Source: Gemmobacter nectariphilus DSM 15620 | Lineage (GTDB): Bacteria; Pseudomonadota; Alphaproteobacteria; Rhodobacterales; Rhodobacteraceae | Direction: 5' to 3' | DNA length: 64,000 nucleotides | Assembly (NCBI RefSeq): GCF_000429765.1 | Contig: NZ_AUCM01000005.1 | Coordinates: forward strand, 282,998-346,997 | Shown: positions 1 to 8,158 of the stretch, piece after piece | Layout: each line of letters starts with the position of its first letter | Numbering within the stretch: the first letter of the stretch is position 1 | Notes under the pieces: model-generated | Told to the model about the DNA's origin: nothing | The model's input: the letters and a program-made list of their open reading frames with translations, nothing else | The model's database searches: none | Program-made: the position numbers and the translations under genes

Positions 1-2
1 AT

Positions 3-1733
3 GTCGGGCAGGATGTGCGCCTGTCGGGCTGGGTGCATCGGGTGCGCGACCATGGCGGTCTGCTGTTCATCGACCTGCGCGACCATTATGGCGTGACGCA
101 GGTTCTGGCCGATGCCGACAGCCCGGCGCTGCCCGCGCTGGAGCGGCTGCGCGCGGAAACCTGCGTGCGCATCGACGGCAAGGTCAAGGCGCGCGATGCA
201 TCGCTGGTCAACCCCAAGCTGCCGACCGGCGAAATCGAGGTCTACTGCACCTCGGTCGAGGTGCTGGGGCCGTCGGACGATCTGCCGCTGCCGGTGTTCG
301 GCGAGCCGGATTACCCCGAGGAAACCCGCCTGACCTATCGCTTCCTCGATCTGCGGCGCGAGACGCTGCATGCCAACATGATGCTGCGCTCGAACGTGAT
401 CCGGTCCATCCGCAACCGGATGTGGAACGCGGGCTTCAACGAATTCCAGACGCCGATCATCACCGCCAGCAGCCCTGAAGGGGCGCGAGACTTTCTGGTG
501 CCCAGCCGTCTGCATCCGGGCAAGTTCTACGCCCTGCCGCAGGCGCCGCAGCAGTTCAAGCAGCTGCTGATGGTGTCGGGCTTTGACCGCTATTTCCAGA
601 TCGCGCCCTGCTTCCGCGACGAAGACCCGCGCGCCGACCGCAGCCCGACCGATTTCTACCAGCTGGATCTGGAGATGTCGTTCGTCACCCAAGAGGACGT
701 GTTCGCCACCGTCCAGCCGGTGATTCAGGGCCTGTTCGAGGAATTCGGCCGCGGCCGCCCGGTCAGCACCGACTGGCCGCGCATCGCCTATCGCGATGCG
801 ATGCTGTGGTATGGCTCGGACAAGCCCGACCTGCGCAATCCGATCAAGATGCAGGTGGTGAGCGAGCATTTCCGCGGCTCGGGCTTTGCGATCTTTGCCA
901 AGCTGCTGGAACAGGACGGCACCGAGATCCGCGCCATCCCCGCCCCGACGGGTGGCAGCCGCAAGTTCTGCGACCGGATGAATGCCTTTGCCCAACAGCA
1001 GGGTCTGCCGGGCATGGGCTATATCTTCTGGCGCGAGGAAGGCGGCCAGATGGAGGCGGCCGGCCCCCTGGCCAAGAACATCGGCCCCGAACGGACCGAG
1101 GCGATCCGCCAGCAGCTGGGCCTTGGCGTCGGCGATGCGGCGTTCTTCCTGGGCGGCAAGCCGGAAACCTTCGAGGCCGTTGCCGGCAAGGCCCGCAACG
1201 AGATTGGCCGCGAGCTTGGGCTGACCCAGACCGACCGCTTCGAATTCGCTTGGATCGTCGATTTCCCGATGTACGAAAAGGATCCGGAAACCGGCAAGGT
1301 TGACTTCAGCCACAACCCGTTCTCGATGCCGCAGGGCGGGCTGGATGCGCTGAACGGCGATCCGCTGAAGGTGCATGCCTATCAGTATGACCTGGCCTGC
1401 AACGGCTACGAGCTGATTTCCGGCGGCATCCGCAACCATACGCCCGAGATCATGTTCAAGGCCTTTGAACTGGCCGGCTATGGCAAGGACGAGGTCGAAA
1501 AGCGCTTTGGCGGCATGGTCAAGGCGTTCCGCTATGGCGCCCCGCCCCACGGCGGCTGCGCGGCGGGCATCGACCGCATCGTGATGCTGCTGGCAGACGA
1601 GGCAAACATCCGTCAGGTGATCCTGTTCCCGATGAACCAGCGGGCCGAGGATCTGCTGATGGGCGCCCCGTCCGAGCCCACGAACGATCAGCTGCGCGAT
1701 CTGCGCCTGCGCGTGCTGCCGAAAGACGCCTGA
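3..1733 (+). CDS. aspS: Aspartate-tRNA ligase, 5' end outside the window
   Basis: Class II aminoacyl-tRNA synthetase that charges tRNA-Asp in the cytoplasm. The reading frame is open to the left edge (a GTG at 15 is internal), and about 15 N-terminal residues are missing relative to the usual ~590. Visible are the N-terminal OB-fold anticodon-binding domain ([13 protein letters not shown]), class II motif 2 ([10 protein letters not shown]) and C-terminal motif 3 ([14 protein letters not shown]), with the bacterial GAD insertion between. The His in RDHGG, where E. coli AspRS has Leu30, is the signature of non-discriminating AspRS, which also charges tRNA-Asn. That would require GatCAB elsewhere in the genome; this is inference from the motif. 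Its stop codon overlaps the next gene. Confidence 0.97.
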   Translation, partial: VGQDVRLSGWVHRVRDHGGLLFIDLRDHYGVTQVLADADSPALPALERLRAETCVRIDGKVKARDASLVNPKLPTGEIEVYCTSVEVLGPSDDLPLPVFGEPDYPEETRLTYRFLDLRRETLHANMMLRSNVIRSIRNRMWNAGFNEFQTPIITASSPEGARDFLVPSRLHPGKFYALPQAPQQFKQLLMVSGFDRYFQIAPCFRDEDPRADRSPTDFYQLDLEMSFVTQEDVFATVQPVIQGLFEEFGRGRPVSTDWPRIAYRDAMLWYGSDKPDLRNPIKMQVVSEHFRGSGFAIFAKLLEQDGTEIRAIPAPTGGSRKFCDRMNAFAQQQGLPGMGYIFWREEGGQMEAAGPLAKNIGPERTEAIRQQLGLGVGDAAFFLGGKPETFEAVAGKARNEIGRELGLTQTDRFEFAWIVDFPMYEKDPETGKVDFSHNPFSMPQGGLDALNGDPLKVHAYQYDLACNGYELISGGIRNHTPEIMFKAFELAGYGKDEVEKRFGGMVKAFRYGAPPHGGCAAGIDRIVMLLADEANIRQVILFPMNQRAEDLLMGAPSEPTNDQLRDLRLRVLPKDA

Positions 1734-2503
1734 TGCTGGCGGATCTGCGCGCGGCCGGGTTCGACGTTCTGGCGCTGAACCATGCCGAGGCGATCCTCAG
1801 CCATGACTTTCCCGACGAGCTGGGCGGCCTAGTGGCCGCCCTTCGCGCTTTCCGCGTCGGCATTGCCGAGATGATCGGCGGGGGCGGCGGCGAAAGCGGC
1901 CAGACCCGCCGCCTGCGCCATGCGCTGACCGATGCCGGATGGCACAAGCACAAGTTCGGCGTGCTGACCATCGTCGACGGGTTTGAACGCGCTTCGATCA
2001 GCCACGAGGTCGATCACGTCCGCTTTGCCCGCAATGGCCGGCTGGCGCTGGAGATCGAATGGAACAACAAGGACCCGTTCTTCGACCGCGATCTGGAAAA
2101 CTTCAAGCGCCTGCACGCCCTGTCGGCGATCAGCCTTGGCATCATCGTCACCCGCGGCCGCAGCCTGCAAGAGGCGCTGCTGCCCCGCATCCGCAGCTGG
2201 ATGGACGCGCAGGGCCTTGCCTCCGAGGATGATCTGGACCGGCTGGGCATTTCGGAACGCACCACCGCCCAGCGGCGCGCGGTCGCCGCACAGGTCGCGC
2301 GCGGCACCGGCTTTGCCGAAGCCTTTGCGCGCAAGTTCGTCGCGGACAAATTCGGCGCCGCCAGCACCCATTGGTCAAAACTGGAAGATCGCGTCAGCCG
2401 CGGCGTCGGCAATCCCTGCCCGCTTCTGTTGATCGGCCTGCCCGAAGGCACCCTGTCGGACACCACACCGCAACTGCCCCCTGAACCGGACCTCTTCGCC
2501 TGA
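1733..2503 (+). CDS. BglII/BstYI-family type II restriction endonuclease
   Basis: Predicted DNA endonuclease of 256 residues, the size of BstYI/BglII-family enzymes. The signature is residues 105-127, LALEIEWNNKDPFFDRDL and following, which matches the catalytic strand of that family. The likely metal-binding residues are Asp94, Glu107 and Glu109 (BglII uses Asp, Glu and Gln at these places). Family members cut RGATCY or AGATCT; the site of this one cannot be read from sequence. Its ATG shares TGATG with the aspS stop, so translation is probably coupled to an essential housekeeping gene. It converges on an MT-A70 methyltransferase gene 148 bp away, as expected for a restriction-modification pair. 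The family call is from motif recognition only. Confidence 0.8.
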   Translation: MLADLRAAGFDVLALNHAEAILSHDFPDELGGLVAALRAFRVGIAEMIGGGGGESGQTRRLRHALTDAGWHKHKFGVLTIVDGFERASISHEVDHVRFARNGRLALEIEWNNKDPFFDRDLENFKRLHALSAISLGIIVTRGRSLQEALLPRIRSWMDAQGLASEDDLDRLGISERTTAQRRAVAAQVARGTGFAEAFARKFVADKFGAASTHWSKLEDRVSRGVGNPCPLLLIGLPEGTLSDTTPQLPPEPDLFA

Positions 2504-2520
2504 TCGGCCGGCGCGGCCTC

Positions 2521-2553
2521 ATTTCGCCTTGATCCAAATATCCCCGCCGGAGG
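2521..2553. repeat. Dispersed intergenic element, copy 1
   Basis: Contains CCTTGATCCAAATATCCCC followed by a G/C-rich run, just after the endonuclease gene. The same core (TTTCRMCTTGATCCAAATATCC and diverged forms) recurs in five other intergenic spaces of this window, always near a gene end. It looks like a REP-type family; its function is unknown. Confidence 0.5.
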
Positions 2554-2651
2554 CCCCGGCCCGCCACAGGCGCACCGCCGGGGATGCGCTGCGCATATCT
2601 CCGGCCAGCTCCCTCGCCAAACCGGGCGCAGGCCCGCCCCCCGGTCCCTTC

Positions 2652-3284
2652 CTATTCCGCCGCCATGCCGGAATTGTAGCCGTAGGTCTTCCAGGTCGGC
2701 TTGTAATCGGCATCCGCCTGGTTGCCCCAGACCGTCCAGCCTGGCCGCACACCGCGCCCGAACAGTTCCAGATAGGGCCCCCAGGAGCAGGATTCGATGA
2801 TCTCGTATTGCTCGTCCGGCTTGCGGGAATGTTCGCGCTTGCGGGTGGACAGGAAATTCACCTGCCGCCGCCCGGCTTTCAGCGTCCGGACACTCTTGCC
2901 CCGCGTGCCGAACAGGATGATTTCCGTCACGTTACGGAAATAGAACCCCACGCCGCGACCGTCGGATCCGCCGTCCTTGCGTTCCTTGTGCCAGATCAGG
3001 TTCGACTTGTATTCGAACCCCCAGGCCGACAACACCTGAAGCCCTTCGGGCAGCAGCGCATTCGGCACCCAAAGGTAGCAATGCGCCCGGTCCTCCAGGT
3101 GCTCGGCCACCGGCAGGGCGCAGATATCTTCCAGCGTCATGGTCGGATAGCGCGACAGCCGCCGGTGTTCCGGCGCCACCTTGCCGGTGCGGTTGGCAAA
3201 GCGCCATGGCGGATCGGCCATCACGCAACCGAACCTGTCGGAGCCAAGAAAGCGGCGAAGATCCTGGATTGCGTCAGAGGTCAT
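2652..3284 (-). CDS. MT-A70 family adenine-N6 DNA methyltransferase
   Basis: Predicted N6-adenine methyltransferase of 210 residues. The catalytic DPPW motif is at about residues 25-28 (VMADPPWRFANR), followed by the family's typical LWVPNALLPEGL and NLIWHKERK segments. The start is ATG at 3284; the open frame continues upstream but those residues are not family-like. MT-A70 proteins include RNA m6A enzymes in eukaryotes, but bacterial members mostly modify DNA and often sit in restriction-modification systems or phages. Here it converges on a BglII/BstYI-type endonuclease gene, so it is most likely the protective methylase for that enzyme. Confidence 0.85.
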   Translation of the reverse strand: MTSDAIQDLRRFLGSDRFGCVMADPPWRFANRTGKVAPEHRRLSRYPTMTLEDICALPVAEHLEDRAHCYLWVPNALLPEGLQVLSAWGFEYKSNLIWHKERKDGGSDGRGVGFYFRNVTEIILFGTRGKSVRTLKAGRRQVNFLSTRKREHSRKPDEQYEIIESCSWGPYLELFGRGVRPGWTVWGNQADADYKPTWKTYGYNSGMAAE

Positions 3285-3433
3285 GGGCACAGATCGCGGG
3301 CAAGAGGTGTCCGGCCACTGTGAACAATGCCGGAACCGGAGTAAAGCGCCGATTGCCCCCGGGCAAGGTTGTGCCTGCCGACGAATGCGGTATGGTTGCC
3401 CCATCGCTCCCGACGAGGCCGCCGGAACCGCAG

Positions 3434-4351
3434 ATGCCCCGACCAAGCCCCAATGCCGCCGGAGCACTTCTGGCGCTTGCCGCCTTCGGGATTTTCGCGA
3501 CCCATGACGCGCTGATCAAGTCGCTTGCAAAGACCTATTCCCCGATCCAGATCGTGTTCTGCATCGCGCTGTTCAGCTTTCCGCTGTTGCTGGTCATGCT
3601 GGCGCGCGACAGGGTCAGCGGAACGCTGCTGCCGATCCACCCGCGTCTGATGATGTTTCGCGGCGTCTCGGTTGCGGTGTCAGCCCTGTCGGCGTTCTAT
3701 GCCTTTTCGGTGCTGCCGCTTGCCCAAGCCTATGCGATCCTGTTCTCGACCCCGCTGATGATCACCGTGCTGGCCATTCCCCTGCTGGGGGAACGGGTCG
3801 GCCTGCGCCGCGCGCTGGCCGTGGCGGCAGGGCTGTGCGGGGTGCTGATCGTGCTGCGCCCGGGCAGCGCCGATCTTTCGCTCGGGCATCTGGCCGCGCT
3901 GACCTCGGCCACAGCCGGGGCCTTGAATGCCATCATCACGCGGCGGATCGGGCGACGCGAACGCTCGGCGGTGATGCTGCTTTATGCGATGGGCGGGAAT
4001 TTCGTGCTGATGGGGCTGGCCATGCCCTTCGTCTATGTGCCGATGCCGGGGCCGGACATCTCGGTGATGATCGTCATCGCGGCGATGGCCTTTGCAGCTA
4101 TGCAGCTGATCATCATGGCCTATCGGCGCGGCGAAGCGGTCATCGTCGCCCCGATGCAATATTCCCAGATCCTTTGGGCGACGGTCTATGGCGCGCTGTT
4201 CTTTGATGAACTGCCCACCCCGACAACCCTGATCGGCGCCGGACTCGTGATCGCAAGCGGTGTCTACATCCTGCTGCGCGAATCGAACGCGCGCACATCA
4301 GAGATCCGCCCCGTGCTGGGGCCGGACAATGGCAAGCCACCCACACTTTGA
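3434..4351 (+). CDS. EamA/DMT-family inner-membrane transporter
   Basis: Hydrophobic 305-residue protein with about ten predicted transmembrane helices arranged as two EamA repeats, the standard length for this drug/metabolite exporter superfamily. The start at 3434 (MPRPSPNAAG) leads directly into the first helix; in-frame ATG at 3392 is an alternative that adds a short polar tail. Substrate is unknown. The promoter region overlaps the 5' end of the divergent methyltransferase gene. It stands alone, ending 55 bp before tRNA-Pro. Confidence 0.88.
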   Translation: MPRPSPNAAGALLALAAFGIFATHDALIKSLAKTYSPIQIVFCIALFSFPLLLVMLARDRVSGTLLPIHPRLMMFRGVSVAVSALSAFYAFSVLPLAQAYAILFSTPLMITVLAIPLLGERVGLRRALAVAAGLCGVLIVLRPGSADLSLGHLAALTSATAGALNAIITRRIGRRERSAVMLLYAMGGNFVLMGLAMPFVYVPMPGPDISVMIVIAAMAFAAMQLIIMAYRRGEAVIVAPMQYSQILWATVYGALFFDELPTPTTLIGAGLVIASGVYILLRESNARTSEIRPVLGPDNGKPPTL

Positions 4352-4406
4352 CCGCATTATCCCCCTTGCGTTCCGCCCGCGAAGGGTTTACCCCGCCGCT
4401 CACGGT

Positions 4407-4483
4407 CGGAGCGTAGCGCAGCCTGGTAGCGCACCTGCTTCGGGAGCAGGGGGTCGGAGGTTCGAATCCTCTCGCTCCGACCA
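4407..4483 (+). tRNA. tRNA-Pro (anticodon CGG)
   Basis: A 77-nt cloverleaf. The acceptor stem is CGGAGCG/CGCTCCG with encoded ACCA, the anticodon stem CCTGC/GCAGG closes the loop TTCGGGA (anticodon CGG), and the T arm contains GGTTCGAATCC. It reads proline codon CCG. Confidence 0.97.
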
Positions 4484-4656
4484 AGTCAAAATCCCGAAAT
4501 CGTCGTGAATATCGCAGCACGCTGGAGCTGTCCTGGCAGCCAATGCGGGCCGATTCCGCTGCGCGCGTGGCGGCGGTCATCGAAGCCAGCCCCCTTTTGT
4601 CATGCACCGCATTCACGCGGCAAAACGTGGACCTGTGGGGCACCGCGCGGGCAGGG

Positions 4657-5571
4657 TCAACCCGTCAGTGCCGCCTTCAGCAGCGTGAACAGCCAGTTCA
4701 GCCCCGGATCAGCGGCAAAGGCCTCGTGCACCCAGAAGTTCACGTCAAAGGGCGGCACGTCAAAGGGCAACTCGCGGTGATCGAATTCGCCGTGGCGGTT
4801 GGTCTCGACCAGCACCGACACCGGAAACAGCGCGGCGTGATCGGTGCGGCGGATGATCTCGGGCAGGATGGTAAAGTGGTAAAGCTGCGCCGCCATGCGG
4901 TAGGGCAGCCCCAGTTCCGCGACCCGCTGCCGCGCCATGCGATAGCCGGTGGCATCGGGTGCGACATCCAGAAAGGTCAGGGACGAAAACGCCTCGACCG
5001 TCCAGGGCTGGCTGGCCAGCGGATGACCGGCGCGGAACAGGCAGATGATGCGGTCGGTGGTCAGGTGGCGCCCGACGCATCCGGCGGCCCCCAGCAGCGG
5101 CTGATAGCCGACCGCCGCATCGACCTGCCCGGTGCGCAGGGCCGCCGCCAGATCATCCGGCGGCACCCGGATCGACCGCACGCTGACCCCCGGCGCCTGC
5201 ACCTGAAGCGCGGCCAGCAGGCGCGGCAACATGACGAATTCGCCGGTATCGGTCAGGGCGATGCGGAATTGCCGTGTCGCCGTTGCGGGATCAAAGCTGC
5301 GCGCCTGCCGCATGGTGCCCGCGACCAGATCCATCGCCTCCTCGAAGGCGCCGCGCAGGCCGATGGCGGTTGGTGTCGGCTCCATCGTCTTGCCGCTGCG
5401 CACGAAGAGCGGATCGCCGAATTCGTCGCGCAGCCGCTTGAGCGCGTGGCTGACAGCGGGTTGGGTCAGGCCCAGACGTTTGGCCGCAAGGGTCAGGTTG
5501 CCGGCATCCCAGATCGTCAGGAACACCTTGATCAGGTTCAGATCGAACCGCAACAGTGCCTTGCTGTCCAT
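4657..5571 (-). CDS. LysR-family transcriptional regulator
   Basis: A 304-residue protein with an N-terminal winged helix-turn-helix at about residues 20-65 (TLAAKRLGLTQPAVSHALKR) and a C-terminal periplasmic-binding-like effector domain, the normal LysR size. It lies 28 bp downstream of the monooxygenase gene on the same strand and is probably cotranscribed with it, rather than divergent as LysR genes usually are. It likely controls that oxygenase gene; the inducer is unknown. Confidence 0.9.
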   Translation of the reverse strand: MDSKALLRFDLNLIKVFLTIWDAGNLTLAAKRLGLTQPAVSHALKRLRDEFGDPLFVRSGKTMEPTPTAIGLRGAFEEAMDLVAGTMRQARSFDPATATRQFRIALTDTGEFVMLPRLLAALQVQAPGVSVRSIRVPPDDLAAALRTGQVDAAVGYQPLLGAAGCVGRHLTTDRIICLFRAGHPLASQPWTVEAFSSLTFLDVAPDATGYRMARQRVAELGLPYRMAAQLYHFTILPEIIRRTDHAALFPVSVLVETNRHGEFDHRELPFDVPPFDVNFWVHEAFAADPGLNWLFTLLKAALTG

Positions 5572-5599
5572 GCCGCCCCCGCCCGCCTGCGGCCCGATG

Positions 5600-6802
5600 T
5601 TACGGGAAGGCGCGCGGCGGTTCGAGCCCCAGAAGCACCTGCCCGGCCTGTTCGATGGTCAGGTCGGTCACCGCCGAATGCTGCGTGACCACCATCGCAT
5701 CGCGCATGTAGCGCTGCATGGGGTTGGTCTTGGCGATCACGCCCATGCCGGCCAGACGCCAGGCAAGCTGCACGACCTCGGCCCCGACCTGCGCCGCGTT
5801 GGTCGCGCTCAGCCGCATCAGCGTGGTCTGTTCCAGCGAGACGGGATCGCCCTTGAGGATGCTGTCCCACGCCGCCTCGGCCGCCTCGTAGAAGAACGCC
5901 CGGGCAGATCGCAGCTTGGCCTCGCATTCTGCAATACCCGACAGGAAATAGCTCCGCTCGCACAGGCGCGAGAAGCCGATGTTGATCTTCTTGGCGCCGG
6001 ATACCGACTTGGCATGTTCGATCGCCGCGCGGGCAAGGCCAAGGTTGCAGGCGGCATGGACCTGCGCCTGATAGGCCATGGCCGGATAGCGATAGAGCGG
6101 CTCGTCGATCACGCCGGGCGCGCCGCGTTCGCAAATCCACAGATCGGGATAGAACTTGTTGCTGACGGTGGTGTCATGGCTGCCGGTGCCCTGCATCCCC
6201 GAGACGTCCCAGGTCTCGATGATCTCGACCTCGGCGGCCGGGGCGACGGCCATCATCACCATCGGCGCATCGTTCGGGCCGGCGTTTTCGCGCTGGCCCA
6301 GGATGCCGACGCCGATCCAGTCTGCCCCCATGCAGCCCGAGGCGAACTTCCAGCGGCCCGAGACATTCCAGCCGCCGTTCACCCGCTCGGCCTGCTGCAC
6401 CGGGTGCAGTCCGCCGGCAAAGACCTGATCGGGGCCGGTGGCATACATGATTTCCTGCGCGGCAAGCGGCAGGGCGGCGGTATAGGTATTTGCCGATCCA
6501 AAGGCTGCGACCCAGGCGGCCGATCCGTCAACCGTGCCGATCTTGTCCACCATCTTCAGGAAGTGATGCGGCGCCATCGCATCGCCGCCAAACCGGGCCG
6601 GGGTCGAGGAACGGAAGATCCGCGCCTTCTTCATCAGCGCGATCACATCGCGCGGGATATGGCGCAACTGTTCGAATTCGGCCTGACGTTCGGACAGAAC
6701 CCGCAGCAGCTCTGCGAATTCCGGCGTTTCGGTGGCCTTGGCAGGATCAAAGCTGGCAACAGGGGCGCCGGTCTGGGCGCTGGTGCGGTCGATGGCGGTC
6801 AT
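5600..6802 (-). CDS. Acyl-CoA-dehydrogenase-fold flavin monooxygenase (HsaA/IacA type)
   Basis: A 400-residue protein of the acyl-CoA dehydrogenase fold. The segment CMGADWIGVG followed by WDVSGMQGTGSHDTTV matches group D two-component flavin monooxygenases (HsaA, indole-acetate monooxygenase IacA, DszC-like proteins) better than true acyl-CoA dehydrogenases. Such enzymes hydroxylate aromatic or sulfur compounds using FMNH2 supplied by a separate flavin reductase. No reductase gene is nearby. It heads a two-gene unit with the LysR regulator. The substrate cannot be assigned from sequence. Confidence 0.75.
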   Translation of the reverse strand: MTAIDRTSAQTGAPVASFDPAKATETPEFAELLRVLSERQAEFEQLRHIPRDVIALMKKARIFRSSTPARFGGDAMAPHHFLKMVDKIGTVDGSAAWVAAFGSANTYTAALPLAAQEIMYATGPDQVFAGGLHPVQQAERVNGGWNVSGRWKFASGCMGADWIGVGILGQRENAGPNDAPMVMMAVAPAAEVEIIETWDVSGMQGTGSHDTTVSNKFYPDLWICERGAPGVIDEPLYRYPAMAYQAQVHAACNLGLARAAIEHAKSVSGAKKINIGFSRLCERSYFLSGIAECEAKLRSARAFFYEAAEAAWDSILKGDPVSLEQTTLMRLSATNAAQVGAEVVQLAWRLAGMGVIAKTNPMQRYMRDAMVVTQHSAVTDLTIEQAGQVLLGLEPPRAFP

Positions 6803-6878
6803 GGCGCGTTCCTTTGCTGATGTCTCAGCATGCGCCAGGTTATTTTATTCTTCAAATTCATAATAATAATCATGCAGA
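6803..6878 (-). promoter_or_regulatory. AT-rich promoter region of the monooxygenase gene
   Basis: The 76 bp between the monooxygenase start and the 3' end of the hydrolase gene are strikingly AT-rich (TTATTTTATTC, ATAATAATAATCATG) in an otherwise GC-rich region, as expected for a promoter. GCTGA-tgtc-TCAGC at 6816-6829 is a short inverted repeat next to the start codon and could be a regulator site. No clear -35/-10 pair was assigned. Confidence 0.4.
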
Positions 6879-7679
6879 TTAGCTGTATCTATAGTCAGGC
6901 GCGCTGGCATCGTCTGGAAACAGGCGCTGGCGCAACCGTCCGCCCGCCGATGCGGCAATGCGCAGAACGCGCCGCCGATCCCGCTCCATCGCGGCATCCA
7001 GCAGCCCTTGCAACGCTCCGCGCGCCTTGAGGTGCGGCACAAGGCCGGAATGGTCGAGATCAGGGAACAACACCTGATCAACCCCCGGCTGGCGCGGAAA
7101 GCGCAGCGCATGGGGCAGATCGTCCTGCGCGCCATGGAACAGCCAGGCATGACCGCGCACCGGCAGGGGGGCCACCGGCCAGCGCAGCTTGGGCAAGGCG
7201 TGGGTCCAGCGCGCCCAGCGGGTTTCCCCCGGCACGACGCCCGGCGCGACAGACCATTGCGGCGAGAACGCCAGCACCACATCCACCGGCAAGACCTGCG
7301 CGGCCACCAGCGCCGAACAGCCGCCCATCGACAGCCCGATCGTTGCGATTCGGGTGACCGGGGCGCGAGCTGCCATCAGCGCCAGCGCCTCGGTCAGCAC
7401 ATCCTCGAACCCCGGCGCATTGGCCCAACTGCGGCTTGCATCCGTCACGAACAGCGCGCGGCGCCCGTCCTGCCCCCGCGCGGTCGCCACGAATTCGGGG
7501 GACGGGACACGCCCCGGATCATGCCCGACCGAGGAAAACGCGATCACCAGACCCCCGCCCTCGCCATCGGCCAGATCGACCACATAGGGCGGCCGCGCGA
7601 TCAGCCGGATCAAGGGGGTGGGCGGGCGGCGGGCGGTCATGTCATCTGCTGCATCTGGGCTTGCCAGCAGATACCACAC
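6879..7679 (-). CDS. Alpha/beta-hydrolase fold protein
   Basis: A protein of up to 266 residues with a nucleophile elbow GLSMGG (Ser117). Plausible catalytic partners are Asp186/Asp187 (FHGAQDD) and His210 (DLDHSGL), giving a serine-hydrolase triad in the right order. The first 13 residues may not be translated; ATG at 7640 (MTARRPP) is an equally good start. No signal peptide is evident, so it is likely cytoplasmic. Substrate and pathway are unknown. Confidence 0.7.
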   Translation of the reverse strand: MWYLLASPDAADDMTARRPPTPLIRLIARPPYVVDLADGEGGGLVIAFSSVGHDPGRVPSPEFVATARGQDGRRALFVTDASRSWANAPGFEDVLTEALALMAARAPVTRIATIGLSMGGCSALVAAQVLPVDVVLAFSPQWSVAPGVVPGETRWARWTHALPKLRWPVAPLPVRGHAWLFHGAQDDLPHALRFPRQPGVDQVLFPDLDHSGLVPHLKARGALQGLLDAAMERDRRRVLRIAASAGGRLRQRLFPDDASAPDYRYS

Positions 7680-8158
7680 CCGCCCCGATAATCGAGCGCC
7701 CGATCGAGCGGACAGGGTGCCGCAAGGCCCCCGGTGTTCCGATACGCAAGGCGCTGCGGGTGCTGCAAGCCGAAGGGCTGGTCGAAATCCGGCCAGGTCG
7801 CACTGGCGGGGCGCGGCTCACGCCCCCCAGGAAACGGCGCTGCTCGGGGCTCTGCACGGGACGCGAGGGGGAAACGCTGGGCGATATGGCCGCCACCGCA
7901 ACCCGCAATCTGGATCAATCCGCCAGCCGCACAAAGGCAAATCTGACGGCCATTTCATCATCGTGACCAGGATCGAAGGACCATGACCGCCTGTATCGGT
8001 CGATCCGACGGGCGAAATTATGCCGGGATCGCAGCAGCAACCCGATGGCGCCTTGCAAATTGCAAATTACACGCATAGGGTGAAATTTCTGGTAATCTGC
8101 CCTGCGTGCGACTGGGATTCGCGTTGAACTTTCTTCCCTCATATCGGAAAGGCCGGTT
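7680..8158. other. 479-bp stretch without an intact gene
   Basis: Holds a GntR-family remnant at 7733-7828 and otherwise no reading frame resembling a known family. Its right end (about 8040-8158) is less GC-rich and carries the ribosome-binding sequence GAAAGG in front of the ATG at 8159, so it probably includes the promoter of the receiver gene. Confidence 0.5.
7733..7828 (+). pseudogene. Fragment of a GntR-family regulator (winged HTH only)
   Basis: The frame reads VPIRKALRVLQAEGLVEIRP followed by GRTGGARLTPP, which is the recognition helix and wing of FadR/FCD-type GntR regulators (family form: MPVREALRVLEAEGLVEIRPGRGGGARV). Upstream residues do not continue the HTH, and downstream no effector domain follows in any frame. 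It is a decayed remnant, perhaps of a regulator for the neighbouring hydrolase. Confidence 0.6.

Noticed and set aside
2529..3323. 264-codon plus-strand frame over the methyltransferase
   Set aside because: Antisense to the DPPW methyltransferase and without family features.
4140..4643. Minus-strand frame reading [20 protein letters not shown] across tRNA-Pro
   Set aside because: This is the well-known false protein produced by translating the antisense of a tRNA-Pro gene; it is not a gene.
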